A stretch of 64,000 nt of DNA from Mangrovibrevibacter kandeliae (GCF_024519155.1 NZ_JANIFJ010000001.1:1178001-1242000); one strand, 5' to 3'. Shown: positions 7,807 through 15,712, counted from the stretch's first letter. A program made the numbers and translations. Notes: generated by a model from the letters alone, not told the origin.

Positions 7807-8964
7807 TCAGCTCAGCCTCTCGAAAGCGGTCGAGATGGCGTCGACGAAGTGCTCCTCCTTCTGCGCTTCGGTGAGGAAGCCCTCCTCGATGGCGCCGTCG
7901 ACCTCCATCAGGATCTGGTCGGCCTCATCGGCCGACTGCGCGCTCTCGAGGCGCTGCAGGATCTCAGCCTTGAAGGTCGTCAGGTCGAAAGGCTTAGCCT
8001 CGACGTCGGCAGGAGGGTGCTTTCCCGCCTCCTCAGTCTTCTGCTCGACCGCCGTTGCCGATCCCGCCGGCGCCTTGATCCGAGCGACGTGCTTGTCGCG
8101 CAGAGCGATAAGCCGATCGTCCTGCTCCTTCGTCAGACTGGCGGCAGCCGGCGCCGTTTTCCAGACAGCGCCGAGCTCGTCCTTGTTGCCGCACTTCGCC
8201 AGCGCGGAGTCGAGCTTCTGCACGACATCGTCGAACGGGTCGTGCTCGATGGTCTTGCTGCCATTGCCCTTCGGCGGCGCCGGTGGATTGGCCCGCTTCT
8301 GCTCGTTCGGCTGTTGCTCCTGCTCAGGCTTGTGCTCAACAGACGGAGAGGACTTCTGATTGCCTTCGGGCTTGGGCGGGGCTGGGGGCGCAGGGGGTGT
8401 GGGCGGCGTGACGTCCTTGATCTCGGCGATCTTCGCCGCCTCGTCCTCATCGTAGACGCCGCCAAATCCAAAGGCATAGCGAGCGCCCTGGATGAGCGTC
8501 TTGTGGCGCAGCATCCGGTGCTTCATCTTCCACGGATCGGTCGCGCGGATGCACTCGACCAAATACTCGGTGACCCTGACCGGCCGACTGCGGTCTTTCC
8601 GATAGATCGTGCAGGTGCACGAAATCAGGTTGCCGTCGGCATCATGCTCGTCCTCGAACTCGAAGCCGTCGCAAGCCGGGTGCGATTGGATGAGGTTGAC
8701 CCAGCCGTCGATCGAGACGACCGGCACGATCCCGCCGCCCTTTGCCGGGAAGGCGTAGATCTCCTTCGTCAGAGGGTTGAGCCCGTACTCTTTGGCGACG
8801 AGCAGGAAGGCGGCGAACTCCTCGCGTGTCGCCTCCTTTCCCCCCTGAGGCTTCATGCACGTCGCCCGGACCGTGGCCTCGAAGGCAGCTGGCTCCATGC
8901 CGTAGCGCTCGGACATCGTGTTGAGGACCGAACGCGGCTCGTTCGCTACGAGGGCATTGCTCAT
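7807..8964 (-). CDS. recT: RecT/Bet-family single-strand annealing protein
   Basis: Phage recombinase that anneals complementary single strands during recombination and replication. The family core lies in residues 15-200: the LVAKEYGLNPLTKEIYAFP segment, VVSIDGWVNLIQ, a CTCTIYRKDRSRP strand and MKHRMLRHKTLIQGARYAF. The C-terminal half is a Pro-rich linker (PPTPPAPPAPPKP) followed by an acidic helical tail, longer than the lambda Bet minimum of about 260 residues. Its stop and the upstream neighbour's overlap indicate one transcript. The DnaQ-like exonuclease in the same operon may supply ends. Confidence 0.88.
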   Translation of the reverse strand: MSNALVANEPRSVLNTMSERYGMEPAAFEATVRATCMKPQGGKEATREEFAAFLLVAKEYGLNPLTKEIYAFPAKGGGIVPVVSIDGWVNLIQSHPACDGFEFEDEHDADGNLISCTCTIYRKDRSRPVRVTEYLVECIRATDPWKMKHRMLRHKTLIQGARYAFGFGGVYDEDEAAKIAEIKDVTPPTPPAPPAPPKPEGNQKSSPSVEHKPEQEQQPNEQKRANPPAPPKGNGSKTIEHDPFDDVVQKLDSALAKCGNKDELGAVWKTAPAAASLTKEQDDRLIALRDKHVARIKAPAGSATAVEQKTEEAGKHPPADVEAKPFDLTTFKAEILQRLESAQSADEADQILMEVDGAIEEGFLTEAQKEEHFVDAISTAFERLS

Positions 8965-9935
8965 GACTTCTTCTCCGCCGCTTCGACGCGATCGAGTGCG
9001 GCCTTCAGGAGGATGTTGAGTTCGGTGACGACGTACTGGCCCATCGGCGCGAAGGTCAGCCGATCGTCCGGGGGTAGGGCGGTGACGAAGCCGCGCATCC
9101 AGCAGGCGAGATCGGAGCAGGAGGCACTGAACTCGTTGAGCTTCGCCTTCGGCACGAAAACGGCTGCGACAGACCCATCGAAATAGGACGAGTGCGGGAC
9201 GCAGAGCGTGTCTAGGCGGCGCTCGGCCTGCTTCATGTCCGCGATGGCATTAATTGCCGCGTCGCGGTGCATCTCGACGTCGTGCTTCAGCCGATCGACC
9301 GCCTGCAGGCACTCGTGAAAGACGGTTGAACGGTGACGGTTCTGACCGACCTTCTCGACTCCCAGCCGCATGGCGAGGTGGTTTGCATCGGAGCGCGTCA
9401 AGCCATTGAAGATGCCAACACGCGCCTGCAGGTTCTGCACCTCCTGTCGCAGCCGCTCGTTCTCCTCGATCGCGATCTTCGGCACCGGCGAGGTCCACTC
9501 AGCGACGAGCGCCCCATCTCCCAGATGAGGGTTCTTCGGCTCCCCATCTTCGTACCAGCCGCGATTTCCTGCATAGGCGATACGGCGCTCGTCGCCTGGC
9601 ACCGCATCGAAGACGTGCATCGGGCCATGCACGTACCCGTTGGAATCGAGGTAGATCTTCCCAGCTTCCAGCTGCAGCCGCTGGTCTGGCGCACCTTCGA
9701 CCTCGGCGAAGTCGGGATACCCATCGGCGAAGCCGACATCGTCCAGCCGTTCTGAGACGATGTCCTCCCCTGTCGCGTTCGCCAGACCGATCCCATCTGC
9801 AGTCCACCCGCGGCCGTCGCCCAAAGCCACGATGAACGCCATGCCGCAGTCCGTGCGTTCGTGATAACGCTTCATGGGGCCGACCTTGCGGTTGCGGCTG
9901 GTGCGGTAGATCCCGCCCTCCTTGATCTCGACCAT
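8961..9935 (-). CDS. Unknown 324-residue phage protein with coiled coil
   Basis: Not recognised. Residues 1-150 are beta-rich with repeated aromatic-Gly motifs (GIYRTSRNRK, GRGWTADG, GNRGWYEDGE). Residues 150-180 (ENERLRQEVQNLQARV) form a short coiled coil, followed by a helical region. No signal peptide. ATG at 9935 is chosen because it sits 2 bases after the upstream stop. It overlaps recT by 4 bases, so it belongs to the recombination operon. Confidence 0.65.
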   Translation of the reverse strand: MVEIKEGGIYRTSRNRKVGPMKRYHERTDCGMAFIVALGDGRGWTADGIGLANATGEDIVSERLDDVGFADGYPDFAEVEGAPDQRLQLEAGKIYLDSNGYVHGPMHVFDAVPGDERRIAYAGNRGWYEDGEPKNPHLGDGALVAEWTSPVPKIAIEENERLRQEVQNLQARVGIFNGLTRSDANHLAMRLGVEKVGQNRHRSTVFHECLQAVDRLKHDVEMHRDAAINAIADMKQAERRLDTLCVPHSSYFDGSVAAVFVPKAKLNEFSASCSDLACWMRGFVTALPPDDRLTFAPMGQYVVTELNILLKAALDRVEAAEKKS

Positions 9936-9937
9936 GG

Positions 9938-10999
9938 TCAGCGCGCCTCCTCGATCTCTTCGAGGTGCGCCCCCGTCACCGCGACGCCGGCCTTCAGCAT
10001 GCGGAGCGCCGCCGTCCTGATCACCTCGATCAAGTCGGGCAGGGGCGGATCGCACTTCGTGAGCATGAACGTCGCCAGCGTCACCGGATCGTCGATTACG
10101 GCCACCTTCCGCTTCACCAGCGACACGGCTTTGCGATTGCCGACCTGCGCTTTCGGCTCCCGTCGCGAGCCCGCGGCGTCGTCGAGGCGGCGCTCCTGCT
10201 GCCGCTGCGCATCCTCCTGACGCAGGCGTTCCTGTTCCTCCGCCGTCTTCTTCTGCAGGTACGGCGTCACTGCTCGTTTCGCCTTGCGCTTGCCGTCTTC
10301 AGCCATGTTCGTGAGCGGCTTGAACTTCGCGTCTATCTCGCGCCCGCCGTCGAGGAACGGCTGCTTCTCGGCGACACGCATCTGGTCAGCCTGCCGCTCG
10401 AGCTCGCTGAGCTTCGTGCCGATGTCCGAAACGCGCGACGCAGAGTCCTCGTCGGCCGGATCGCCGTCCTTCAGCTCCTTGTCGAGCCGCCGGCGCCACT
10501 CGTCGATCTCGTCCTTCAGCTGCTGAAACTCGGCGCTCTCCGCGGGGCCGGCATTGTTGCCGATCACCGCCCGCGGGTTCGGTTCAGCGCTCGGCTGCCG
10601 GACCGGACGCTTGGGGGCCGGCTCAGTCTTCGGCTTCGCCTGTAGCGATTGCCGCTCCCCCTTGATCTCGGCGACGACCTCGTCCGGCCACACACCCTTC
10701 TCGGTCTTCGCGAGATAGGCTTCGTGCGACACCGGCCGCTTGCATGCGTGCGTCCAGATGCTGCGAGCGAAGTCTTCGCTTGCGACCTTGCCATCCACCG
10801 CTGCCTGGAGGGCGCCGCCGACGTACCAGAAGGCGACAGGCTTGTACTCGCCGCCCTTCTCGGTGGTGGTGCGATAGAAGCCGGTCATTGGCTCGCCGTC
10901 ATGGACGGGAAGAGTGCCGTCCATCACGCGCTGCGGATTTTCGACGGCTGTCTGCCACCAGGTCCAATCGTCGACCCGGTAGTCGGTCACAGTGCTCAT
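9938..10999 (-). CDS. Unknown 353-residue phage protein, first gene of the leftward operon
   Basis: Not recognised. The first 110 residues (VDDWTWWQTAVENP, GEYKPVAFWYV) look globular; residues 115-300 are low-complexity and helical with many Lys, Glu and Arg, including a probable coiled coil (KKTAEEQERLRQEDAQRQQE). ATG at 10999 is preferred because AGGAG stands 8 bases before it; a start 12 codons upstream lacks one. It follows the operator-containing leftward promoter and is probably expressed first on induction. Confidence 0.65.
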   Translation of the reverse strand: MSTVTDYRVDDWTWWQTAVENPQRVMDGTLPVHDGEPMTGFYRTTTEKGGEYKPVAFWYVGGALQAAVDGKVASEDFARSIWTHACKRPVSHEAYLAKTEKGVWPDEVVAEIKGERQSLQAKPKTEPAPKRPVRQPSAEPNPRAVIGNNAGPAESAEFQQLKDEIDEWRRRLDKELKDGDPADEDSASRVSDIGTKLSELERQADQMRVAEKQPFLDGGREIDAKFKPLTNMAEDGKRKAKRAVTPYLQKKTAEEQERLRQEDAQRQQERRLDDAAGSRREPKAQVGNRKAVSLVKRKVAVIDDPVTLATFMLTKCDPPLPDLIEVIRTAALRMLKAGVAVTGAHLEEIEEAR

Positions 11000-11033
11000 C
11001 GCGCTGCGCTCCTGCTTTCGTGTTGCAGGAAGC

Positions 11034-11062
11034 AATGTGCGTCGTATTTAGACGACAGTCAA
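11034..11062 (-). promoter_or_regulatory. Leftward early promoter with operator in its spacer
   Basis: On the minus strand TTGACT (11062-11057), a 17-base spacer and CACATT (11039-11034) form a sigma-70-like promoter, 35 bases before the first leftward start. The spacer is occupied by the 16-bp palindrome at 11041-11056, an ideal place for repression. The -10 matches consensus at only three positions. Confidence 0.5.
11041..11056. promoter_or_regulatory. Repressor operator copy 1 (GTCGT-N6-ACGAC)
   Basis: Palindrome GTCGTATTTAGACGAC. It is one of five exact-arm copies in the early region, all in intergenic control DNA; it sits in the spacer of the leftward promoter. Confidence 0.7.
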
Positions 11063-11102
11063 TGAGCTGTGTCGCTTTTTTATAACATCAGCAGTTGACG
11101 CC

Positions 11103-11118
11103 GTCGTCATCGAACGAC
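11103..11118. promoter_or_regulatory. Repressor operator copy 2 (GTCGT-N6-ACGAC)
   Basis: Palindrome GTCGTCATCGAACGAC, ending 8 bases before the -35 of the rightward promoter at 11127. With copy 1 it brackets the divergent control region. Confidence 0.65.
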
Positions 11119-11126
11119 CTCTTGCA

Positions 11127-11155
11127 TTGACCTCAGCGTCCCGCAGCAGGATAAC
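11127..11155 (+). promoter_or_regulatory. Rightward promoter for the replication gene
   Basis: TTGACC, 17 bases, GATAAC: a good sigma-70-like promoter, 50 bases upstream of the ATG at 11205. Operator copy 2 lies just upstream of the -35. Confidence 0.5.
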
Positions 11156-11204
11156 TGCTTTCGCTCGGCGTTTCTGCCGGCATCACCGAACCAGCGGATG
11201 ACAC

Positions 11205-12161
11205 ATGCAAGCGATCGCAAAGAAAAACCCCGGCGCCGCTGAAGACGGCAACCGGGGTAGGATCAGGACGGCAAGCCCTGTCGCTCAGTATCCAAAGGGC
11301 GTGCGGAAAAGCAAGAGCCTACCGTCGGCAGAAGCCAACAATCTGATGTGGCCCAAGGACGATGCCGATCGGCGGAAGATGCGAGAGGCATGGGGGCTGC
11401 TGGCGGCCGGCATCTGCAGCGGAGACATCCAAGCGCTACGCCTGCTGCGGGCGATCGAGGCCAAGACGCATCTCGTGAGCCTCGAATGCTGGGTAACGAA
11501 CGAGAAGCTTGCGGCGCTCGCTCATTGTGGCCTGTCTACGGTGAAAGACGGGCTCGACGTCCTCGCTCGGCGCGGCTGCATCCGCTGGACGACCGAGGTG
11601 ACCCGGGTGAAGGGTATGATCACCGGTCGCAAACGTGTCATCGTTCTGACGTTGCCCGATGGGGCGCCGAACAAACTGGACGCGATGCTCGCGGTCCTCG
11701 GCGATGACGAACACGCCGAAGGATGCATAGAGCAACCGTCGGTGGATGCACCGAAGGCCGCTCTGCGTGGCTCACCGAAGGTTGCTCAGCGTAGCTCCAC
11801 CGAAGGCCGCACTGAGCGGCCAACTACCTTGATAAGAAATACCCTGAATCAGATTACCCTGAGCGAGCGCGCTGACGCGCGGCCTTCAGATGATCTCTTC
11901 GAAGAGGCCATCTTTCGAGGAAGCGGTTCTCTGGCGTCCTACGAGGCGGCCGTTGCAGAGCATGGCAGCCTCATCGAAAGCTTCAGGCGCCTATCCGCCT
12001 GCAACGCTATGCCCTGCTACGATGAGATTCACGGTCCCGGCAGCTTCAAGCGCCTTCCCCTGGATGAGCGGCAGCGATTGAAGGATCTCGCGTTTGCCGC
12101 GACCAGGACGAAGTTCGAAGCGGCTTCTGCCGATCGTGAGATGGAGGTCGTTTGCACATGA
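11205..12161 (+). CDS. Winged-helix replication-initiator-like protein
   Basis: A 318-residue protein likely to initiate phage replication, in the role of lambda O. Residues 55-160 contain a helix-turn-helix/winged-helix core (VTNEKLAALAHCGLSTVKDG followed by LARRGCIRWTTEV). Residues 170-215 are a Pro/Arg/Ser-rich linker coded by iteron-like DNA repeats; the C-terminal 100 residues are helical. It is transcribed rightward from an operator-controlled promoter and overlaps the next gene by 4 bases (ATGA). The primase and DnaB genes downstream fit a replication function. The initiator role is inferred; no ATPase motif is present. Confidence 0.65.
   Translation: MQAIAKKNPGAAEDGNRGRIRTASPVAQYPKGVRKSKSLPSAEANNLMWPKDDADRRKMREAWGLLAAGICSGDIQALRLLRAIEAKTHLVSLECWVTNEKLAALAHCGLSTVKDGLDVLARRGCIRWTTEVTRVKGMITGRKRVIVLTLPDGAPNKLDAMLAVLGDDEHAEGCIEQPSVDAPKAALRGSPKVAQRSSTEGRTERPTTLIRNTLNQITLSERADARPSDDLFEEAIFRGSGSLASYEAAVAEHGSLIESFRRLSACNAMPCYDEIHGPGSFKRLPLDERQRLKDLAFAATRTKFEAASADREMEVVCT
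11713..11862. other. Putative phage replication origin inside the initiator gene
   Basis: Three direct 24-base repeats (starting CACCGAAGG at 11749, 11773 and 11798), one inverted partial copy (11731-11745, whose complement reads CCACCGACGGTTGCT) and a weak copy near 11713 are followed by AT-rich DNA at 11822-11862 (TTGATAAGAAATACC). This order, iterons then an easily melted stretch inside the initiator gene, is that of lambda ori. The third copy is in a different reading frame, so selection seems to act on DNA. Confidence 0.55.
11731..11821. repeat. Iteron-like repeat block
   Basis: Copies at 11749-11772, 11773-11796 and 11798-11821 share CACCGAAGG(C/T)(C/T)GC(T/A)C plus partly conserved tails; an inverted partial copy is at 11731-11745. 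The spacing of 24 then 25 bases shifts frame between copies 2 and 3. Confidence 0.65.
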
Positions 12162-12481
12162 GCATCTTCGACAACAACCCGCGGCCGATCGAAGATGCGC
12201 CGGCTTGCGTCGCTGAGGTGATCCCGTTCCCCTCGCTCGCCCGTGTGCACAAGGTCGAGTACACCATCCAACGCCTCATGGGGCCTGGCACTGCGAAGCA
12301 GAAGGCGCGCTGGCGCGAGCAGATCTACGAGGGGATCGAGAACCAGTTCCGCGCGGTCGGCGTGCCCCCGGAGAAGGCGGTCGAGCAGCGCAACAAGTTC
12401 GAGATCGCGGTCGAGACAGAGATCACCAGGCGCCGGCGCGCGTGGGGGCTCTCTGAAGTCGACGGGGACGGCGCCGCCTGA
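12158..12481 (+). CDS. DUF6074-like small protein
   Basis: A 107-residue protein matching the rhizobial/methylobacterial DUF6074 pattern: VIPFPSLARVHKVEYTIQRL, then a WREQIYEGIENQFRAVGVPP helix and a C-terminal Arg-rich helix. The family has no known activity and is common on phages and plasmids of Hyphomicrobiales. The start is ATG at 12158, overlapping the previous stop, with GGAGG 10 bases upstream. It is probably co-transcribed with the initiator gene. Confidence 0.7.
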   Translation: MSIFDNNPRPIEDAPACVAEVIPFPSLARVHKVEYTIQRLMGPGTAKQKARWREQIYEGIENQFRAVGVPPEKAVEQRNKFEIAVETEITRRRRAWGLSEVDGDGAA

Positions 12482-12488
12482 CGGCGCC
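12470..12488. terminator. Hairpin between convergent genes
   Basis: A perfect 7-bp stem GGCGCCG/CGGCGCC with loop CCTGA spans the end of the DUF6074-like gene and the gap to the repressor. It lacks a T tract, so termination is possible but not certain; its symmetry could serve both directions. Confidence 0.4.
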
Positions 12489-13202
12489 TCACACGTCGAA
12501 GCGCCGCCGGTGCTTGCGCACGATGTCCTCAACGACAGCGATGATCTCGATTTGCTCGTCGCCGTCGGGGTCGTTGTTCGGCATGATGCGCAGGCTCTTG
12601 TGGGCCTTGTTGCTCGACACCGGCCGCAGCTCCTGCATCCCATCCGGATGCCGGAACAGACGCTTCACCGTGCGCTCGCGCAGGAACCCGCCGTCACGGC
12701 TGCGCTCGACGACGACGTCGTCGCCATCGCGCAGATTGAAGGGGTAGTCGGGAAGCCGCCAGCACACGATGCGGTCGCCGTCGAGGATGCCCGCGAGATC
12801 CATGGAATCTCCCTGGACGTCGAACGCCACCTTCTCAGCGCGCGGGAAGTTCGGGTCGATGTCGATGGTGATGTTGTCGCCGACTTGCGGCATCTCATCG
12901 ATCTCGAGCCAGAGGCCGGCCTGGACAGGACCGGCCACCTGCACCTGCAGCGTGCCCGTCGGCCGCGGCACGGTTACGCCTTGGACGCTCCGCGGCTCCT
13001 CCTGCTCACCGGTGAGGTAGTCGACGTCGCAGCCCAGCACCTCGGCAAGCGCCTTCATCGAGGCGAAGCCGGGGTTTCGTGTCTTTCCGCTCATGACCTG
13101 AGACAACCAGGCGCGCTGAAGTCCAGCCTTCTGAGACGCCGTGCTCATGTTGAGGCCGGTCTCCTTCAGACGACTGCGGATCCGATCCGGGTCGATATTC
13201 AT
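12489..13202 (-). CDS. LexA/CI-like phage repressor with S24 peptidase domain
   Basis: Likely maintains lysogeny and self-cleaves after DNA damage. The N-terminal HTH (about 5-65) includes STASQKAGLQRAWLSQVMSG. An Ala-Gly cleavage site is available at 90-91 or 95-96. The S24 domain has the nucleophile in VQGDSMD (S133) and the general-base Lys in ERTVKRLF (K180). A strong Shine-Dalgarno (AAAGGAGG) precedes the ATG. It is transcribed leftward, divergent from the gene at 13329, with an operator copy in between. The five GTCGT-N6-ACGAC palindromes are its probable targets. Confidence 0.88.
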   Translation of the reverse strand: MNIDPDRIRSRLKETGLNMSTASQKAGLQRAWLSQVMSGKTRNPGFASMKALAEVLGCDVDYLTGEQEEPRSVQGVTVPRPTGTLQVQVAGPVQAGLWLEIDEMPQVGDNITIDIDPNFPRAEKVAFDVQGDSMDLAGILDGDRIVCWRLPDYPFNLRDGDDVVVERSRDGGFLRERTVKRLFRHPDGMQELRPVSSNKAHKSLRIMPNNDPDGDEQIEIIAVVEDIVRKHRRRFDV

Positions 13203-13300
13203 GTGAACCTCCTTTCGTAGGGTGATTCGCTCCTTTCGTTTTGCGCAGATGCTGCGTAGGGTCGCTATGCAAATAAAAACGACGTAAGGCTATTGCCGTC

Positions 13301-13316
13301 GTCGTTAAAAGACGAC
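13301..13316. promoter_or_regulatory. Repressor operator copy 3 (GTCGT-N6-ACGAC)
   Basis: Palindrome GTCGTTAAAAGACGAC between the repressor and the divergent gene at 13329. An extra half-site, AACGACG, lies at about 13279. The position suits autoregulation and control of the divergent Cro-position gene. Confidence 0.7.
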
Positions 13317-13328
13317 ATAAACGAGTGC

Positions 13329-13724
13329 ATGGAACACGCGCCCTCGTTCACGTTGCGCTTCGGCAACATCTTCATCCTCGGCCTGATCGATAGCGCGAGG
13401 CAGGAGTTCGGCTGGTCGGACAGCGGGATCTCGCGCGACGTGTTCAAGAATGCCGACGCGGTGAAGACCTTCAGGCTGTGGGATGGGGCGCGAAGATCCC
13501 CGACGCTCCGCACCGCATTGAACCTTGAGGATCACGTCCGCACCAATCTCGGCGAGGTCCATTACCAGCAGCAGTCGATCAGGCTGATCGCCGACATGAC
13601 GGTGCCGTCGATCCTGACGCTTGCCGCAGAGACCGGCGCTGATCCGGACCAGATCATCGCCGACTTCACCGAACAGCTTCGCCGCGGCATCGCCTCCAGC
13701 GAGAGGTTCCGCCCTGCGGCTTGA
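13329..13724 (+). CDS. Unknown protein in Cro position, divergent from repressor
   Basis: A 131-residue protein; family not recognised. It is acidic and mainly helical, with segments LIDSARQEFGWSDSGISRDVF and TFRLWDGARRSPTLRTAL that could form a helix-turn-helix. ATG at 13329 is chosen because an upstream in-frame TTG would place the operator inside the coding region. Its place, back-to-back with the repressor across an operator, suggests an early regulator, but no sequence feature proves it. Confidence 0.6.
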   Translation: MEHAPSFTLRFGNIFILGLIDSARQEFGWSDSGISRDVFKNADAVKTFRLWDGARRSPTLRTALNLEDHVRTNLGEVHYQQQSIRLIADMTVPSILTLAAETGADPDQIIADFTEQLRRGIASSERFRPAA

Positions 13725-13839
13725 CGAGTAGCGACCCCGGGCGCTGCCCCCTCGGCGGCCGGGTGAAGAGGACGACGCTGGTCCTCCCAAGAGCGTCGTC
13801 CTCACCCCCTTCAGACCCCGAACCAGAAGGACGGGACCA

Positions 13840-14586
13840 ATGGCAGGCAGAGTCCTTGAGAGCAACGACAACGGCGGCGTCACCGAGGAGGTGTTCACCC
13901 GCATCCTGAACGAGCACATCCGGCTCGAGAAAGAGGCGAGCAGCGTCCGCTCGAAGCAGAAGACGCTGAAGAAGAAGGCCGAGGACGACGGCATCGACAT
14001 GGCCGACCTGAAGGCCGCTCTGAAGCTCGTCGGCGCCGATCCGCGCGACGTCATCGCCCAGCGAAACCGCGAGCTTCAGTATGCACGGTGGCTGAAGGCG
14101 CCGGTCGGCGCGCAGCTTCAGATGCTCGACCTGCCGCCGGACATGGCGAACATGAGCGACGAGGAGCGCGAGCAGAAGTGGGAGGATGAGGGCTTCACCG
14201 CAGGCCTCACCGCCGTCGATCGCGAGAAGTGCCCGCATGCGCCCGACAGCCCCGGCTTCCAGGCATGGATGCGCGGTTACGAGGCCGGTCAGAAGCGCAA
14301 CCTCTCCGGCATCAAGGACGGCAAGGGGCGGTCCGTGACGGAGGCGGCAAAGAACGATGCGCCGAAGGCTCGCCGCGGTCGCTCGCCGAAGGAGAAGCCG
14401 GCGGCTGTCGACGATGCGGCCGCTCCTCCGGCGCCGCCCGCGCCTCCGGCTCCGCCTGTCGTCCCGGTCGATGATGAAGCCGAACCGGACGGAACCGGCG
14501 ACAGCGGGGACGATGGCATTCCTTCCGCGCCTCCGGCGCTGACCGAAGACGAGGAATGGGAGCGCGCCGCGCCGGACGCGGCCTGA
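13840..14586 (+). CDS. GapR-like helix plus RMF-like motif fusion protein
   Basis: A 248-residue protein built from three parts. Residues 15-70 form a long charged helix (HIRLEKEASSVRSKQKTLKK, then GIDMADLKAALKLV) reminiscent of GapR/DUF2312, an alphaproteobacterial DNA-binding family. Residues 114-154 (WEDEGFTAGLT, then a CPHAP segment and FQAWMRGYEAGQ) have the Gly-rich, Cys-Pro, Trp pattern of ribosome modulation factor. Residues 165-248 are a basic stretch, a Pro/Ala repeat and an acidic tail. Function unknown; binding DNA or ribosomes is inferred from the resemblances. Confidence 0.6.
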   Translation: MAGRVLESNDNGGVTEEVFTRILNEHIRLEKEASSVRSKQKTLKKKAEDDGIDMADLKAALKLVGADPRDVIAQRNRELQYARWLKAPVGAQLQMLDLPPDMANMSDEEREQKWEDEGFTAGLTAVDREKCPHAPDSPGFQAWMRGYEAGQKRNLSGIKDGKGRSVTEAAKNDAPKARRGRSPKEKPAAVDDAAAPPAPPAPPAPPVVPVDDEAEPDGTGDSGDDGIPSAPPALTEDEEWERAAPDAA

Positions 14587-14700
14587 GATCCCAGAGCGAA
14601 AGCAACCACGGACAACGGCATCACCAGTCGCGCAGGAGCGACCGATGCGTCGGGAGTTGCAAGTAGGCTTGCCGCGGGCGGACGCGGAGGGGCTTCGGCA

Positions 14701-14720
14701 CCGTTCTCCCTTCGGAACGG
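14701..14720. other. Hairpin upstream of the Acb2-like gene
   Basis: CCGTTC/GAACGG stem with an 8-base loop, 30 bases before the ATG at 14750. No T tract follows, so it may be a leader structure rather than a terminator. Confidence 0.35.
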
Positions 14721-14749
14721 GCGCGTCTTCCAGAGACAGGAGCAGCCTC

Positions 14750-15037
14750 ATGAACACGGTCGACAGCACGTCGGATGACCGCACGGCAAACAACGCGGTT
14801 CGTCACCAGTATCGCATCCTGTCCCATGCTGAGAAAGCGCGGATGCAGGAGGTCAAGGACATGGGCGCAGAGTTCCTCAGCCTGATCGACGCTCTTCGCA
14901 CTCGGCCGCAGGACATCATCGACGACGGCGGCAACGACATGGACGTCGCCTACGGCCACTACGACCGCGAGCTCTCCATCGCCGCCGAGCGCGTCGAGGA
15001 GGCCGTCATGTGGGCGGTCAAGCACATCACCGCCTGA
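14750..15037 (+). CDS. Acb2/Tad1-like hairpin-domain protein (candidate anti-CBASS/anti-Thoeris sponge)
   Basis: A 95-residue helical protein. The N-terminal helix (RHQYRILSHAEKARMQEVKD with GAEFLSLID after it) and C-terminal helix (RELSIAAERVEEAVMWAV, then KHITA) match my recollection of the Acb2/Tad1 hairpin domain. Known members bind cyclic nucleotides or gcADPR and so blunt CBASS or Thoeris immunity. ATG at 14750 has AGGAG upstream. It sits in a run of small early genes next to two methyltransferases, a typical anti-defence setting. Ligand and activity here are inferred. Confidence 0.65.
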   Translation: MNTVDSTSDDRTANNAVRHQYRILSHAEKARMQEVKDMGAEFLSLIDALRTRPQDIIDDGGNDMDVAYGHYDRELSIAAERVEEAVMWAVKHITA

Positions 15038-15175
15038 TCGGCGGCACGAGGTGGAGTGGCCGGTTGAGGGTGACTGTCGACCACGCAAACGAGGCGGAAC
15101 CCTACGCGAACGCTTGCGCAAACGGCGTGACCAGCCCGGGAGAGTAGCGGGCACCCCATCAGACGGAGCAGCGCC

Positions 15176-15406
15176 ATGAGCAAGTTCGACACGCGTGGCA
15201 CCGAGTGGGCTCGGCTGTCGGATCTGAAAGCTGGCAGCCAGGTTCGGCTCGACGACGGCTTCACCTGCGGCATTGCCGGTGCCCGCGTCGATGTTGCCGA
15301 GGATGAGGGCGGGCTGTTCGTCGCGTGCGACCACGGTCACCACTACCTTGACGGCCAGCTGGCAGACGACGGCGATCACCTCGTCGGCGTCTACCCGCAG
15401 ATCTGA
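15176..15406 (+). CDS. Unknown 76-residue small early protein
   Basis: Not recognised. It is an acidic, beta-rich product (WARLSDLKAGSQVRLDDGFTC, then CDHGHHYLDGQ) with two Cys and a His-rich turn, possibly one small barrel. It follows the Acb2-like gene by 138 bases that contain no gene. A counter-defence role is possible only by location. Confidence 0.6.
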   Translation: MSKFDTRGTEWARLSDLKAGSQVRLDDGFTCGIAGARVDVAEDEGGLFVACDHGHHYLDGQLADDGDHLVGVYPQI

Positions 15407-15418
15407 GCGAACCGCCTG

Positions 15419-15712
15419 ATGGCCTACAGCATCCGCAGGACCGGCCCAACGCGCATCAGCTATCCGCAAGGGCGGCCGGCTGATCCCGTGGCGCCGAAGG
15501 TGCCGCCCACGCCGCGCGACGAACAACGCAAGGCGGAGGATCGCAGGCGCGCCGAGGCAGCATGGGCGGCCTACGATAGCCTCACCGCCGAGTTCGACCG
15601 TCTGCTGCTGCACGCCTACGAACAGGGCCACCGCGACGGACGGAGCGGCGCTCCGGCGCGACCGCCGACGCGGGACAGCATCCGCCGCGGCCAGTCGAGG
15701 AGGTCGCGGTGA
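15419..15712 (+). CDS. Unknown 97-residue basic protein
   Basis: Not recognised. It has a basic, Pro-rich N-terminus, a central helix (EDRRRAEAAWAAYDSLTAEF) and an Arg-rich tail (RRGQSRRSR). The tail suggests nucleic-acid contact. It overlaps the methyltransferase gene by 4 bases. Confidence 0.6.
   Translation: MAYSIRRTGPTRISYPQGRPADPVAPKVPPTPRDEQRKAEDRRRAEAAWAAYDSLTAEFDRLLLHAYEQGHRDGRSGAPARPPTRDSIRRGQSRRSR

Noticed and set aside
7012-9186. Long 724-codon plus-strand frame opposite the exonuclease, DUF1367-like and RecT genes
   Set aside because: High-GC shadow of real minus-strand genes: no homology pattern, no ribosome site, Arg/Leu/Asp-rich repetitive composition.
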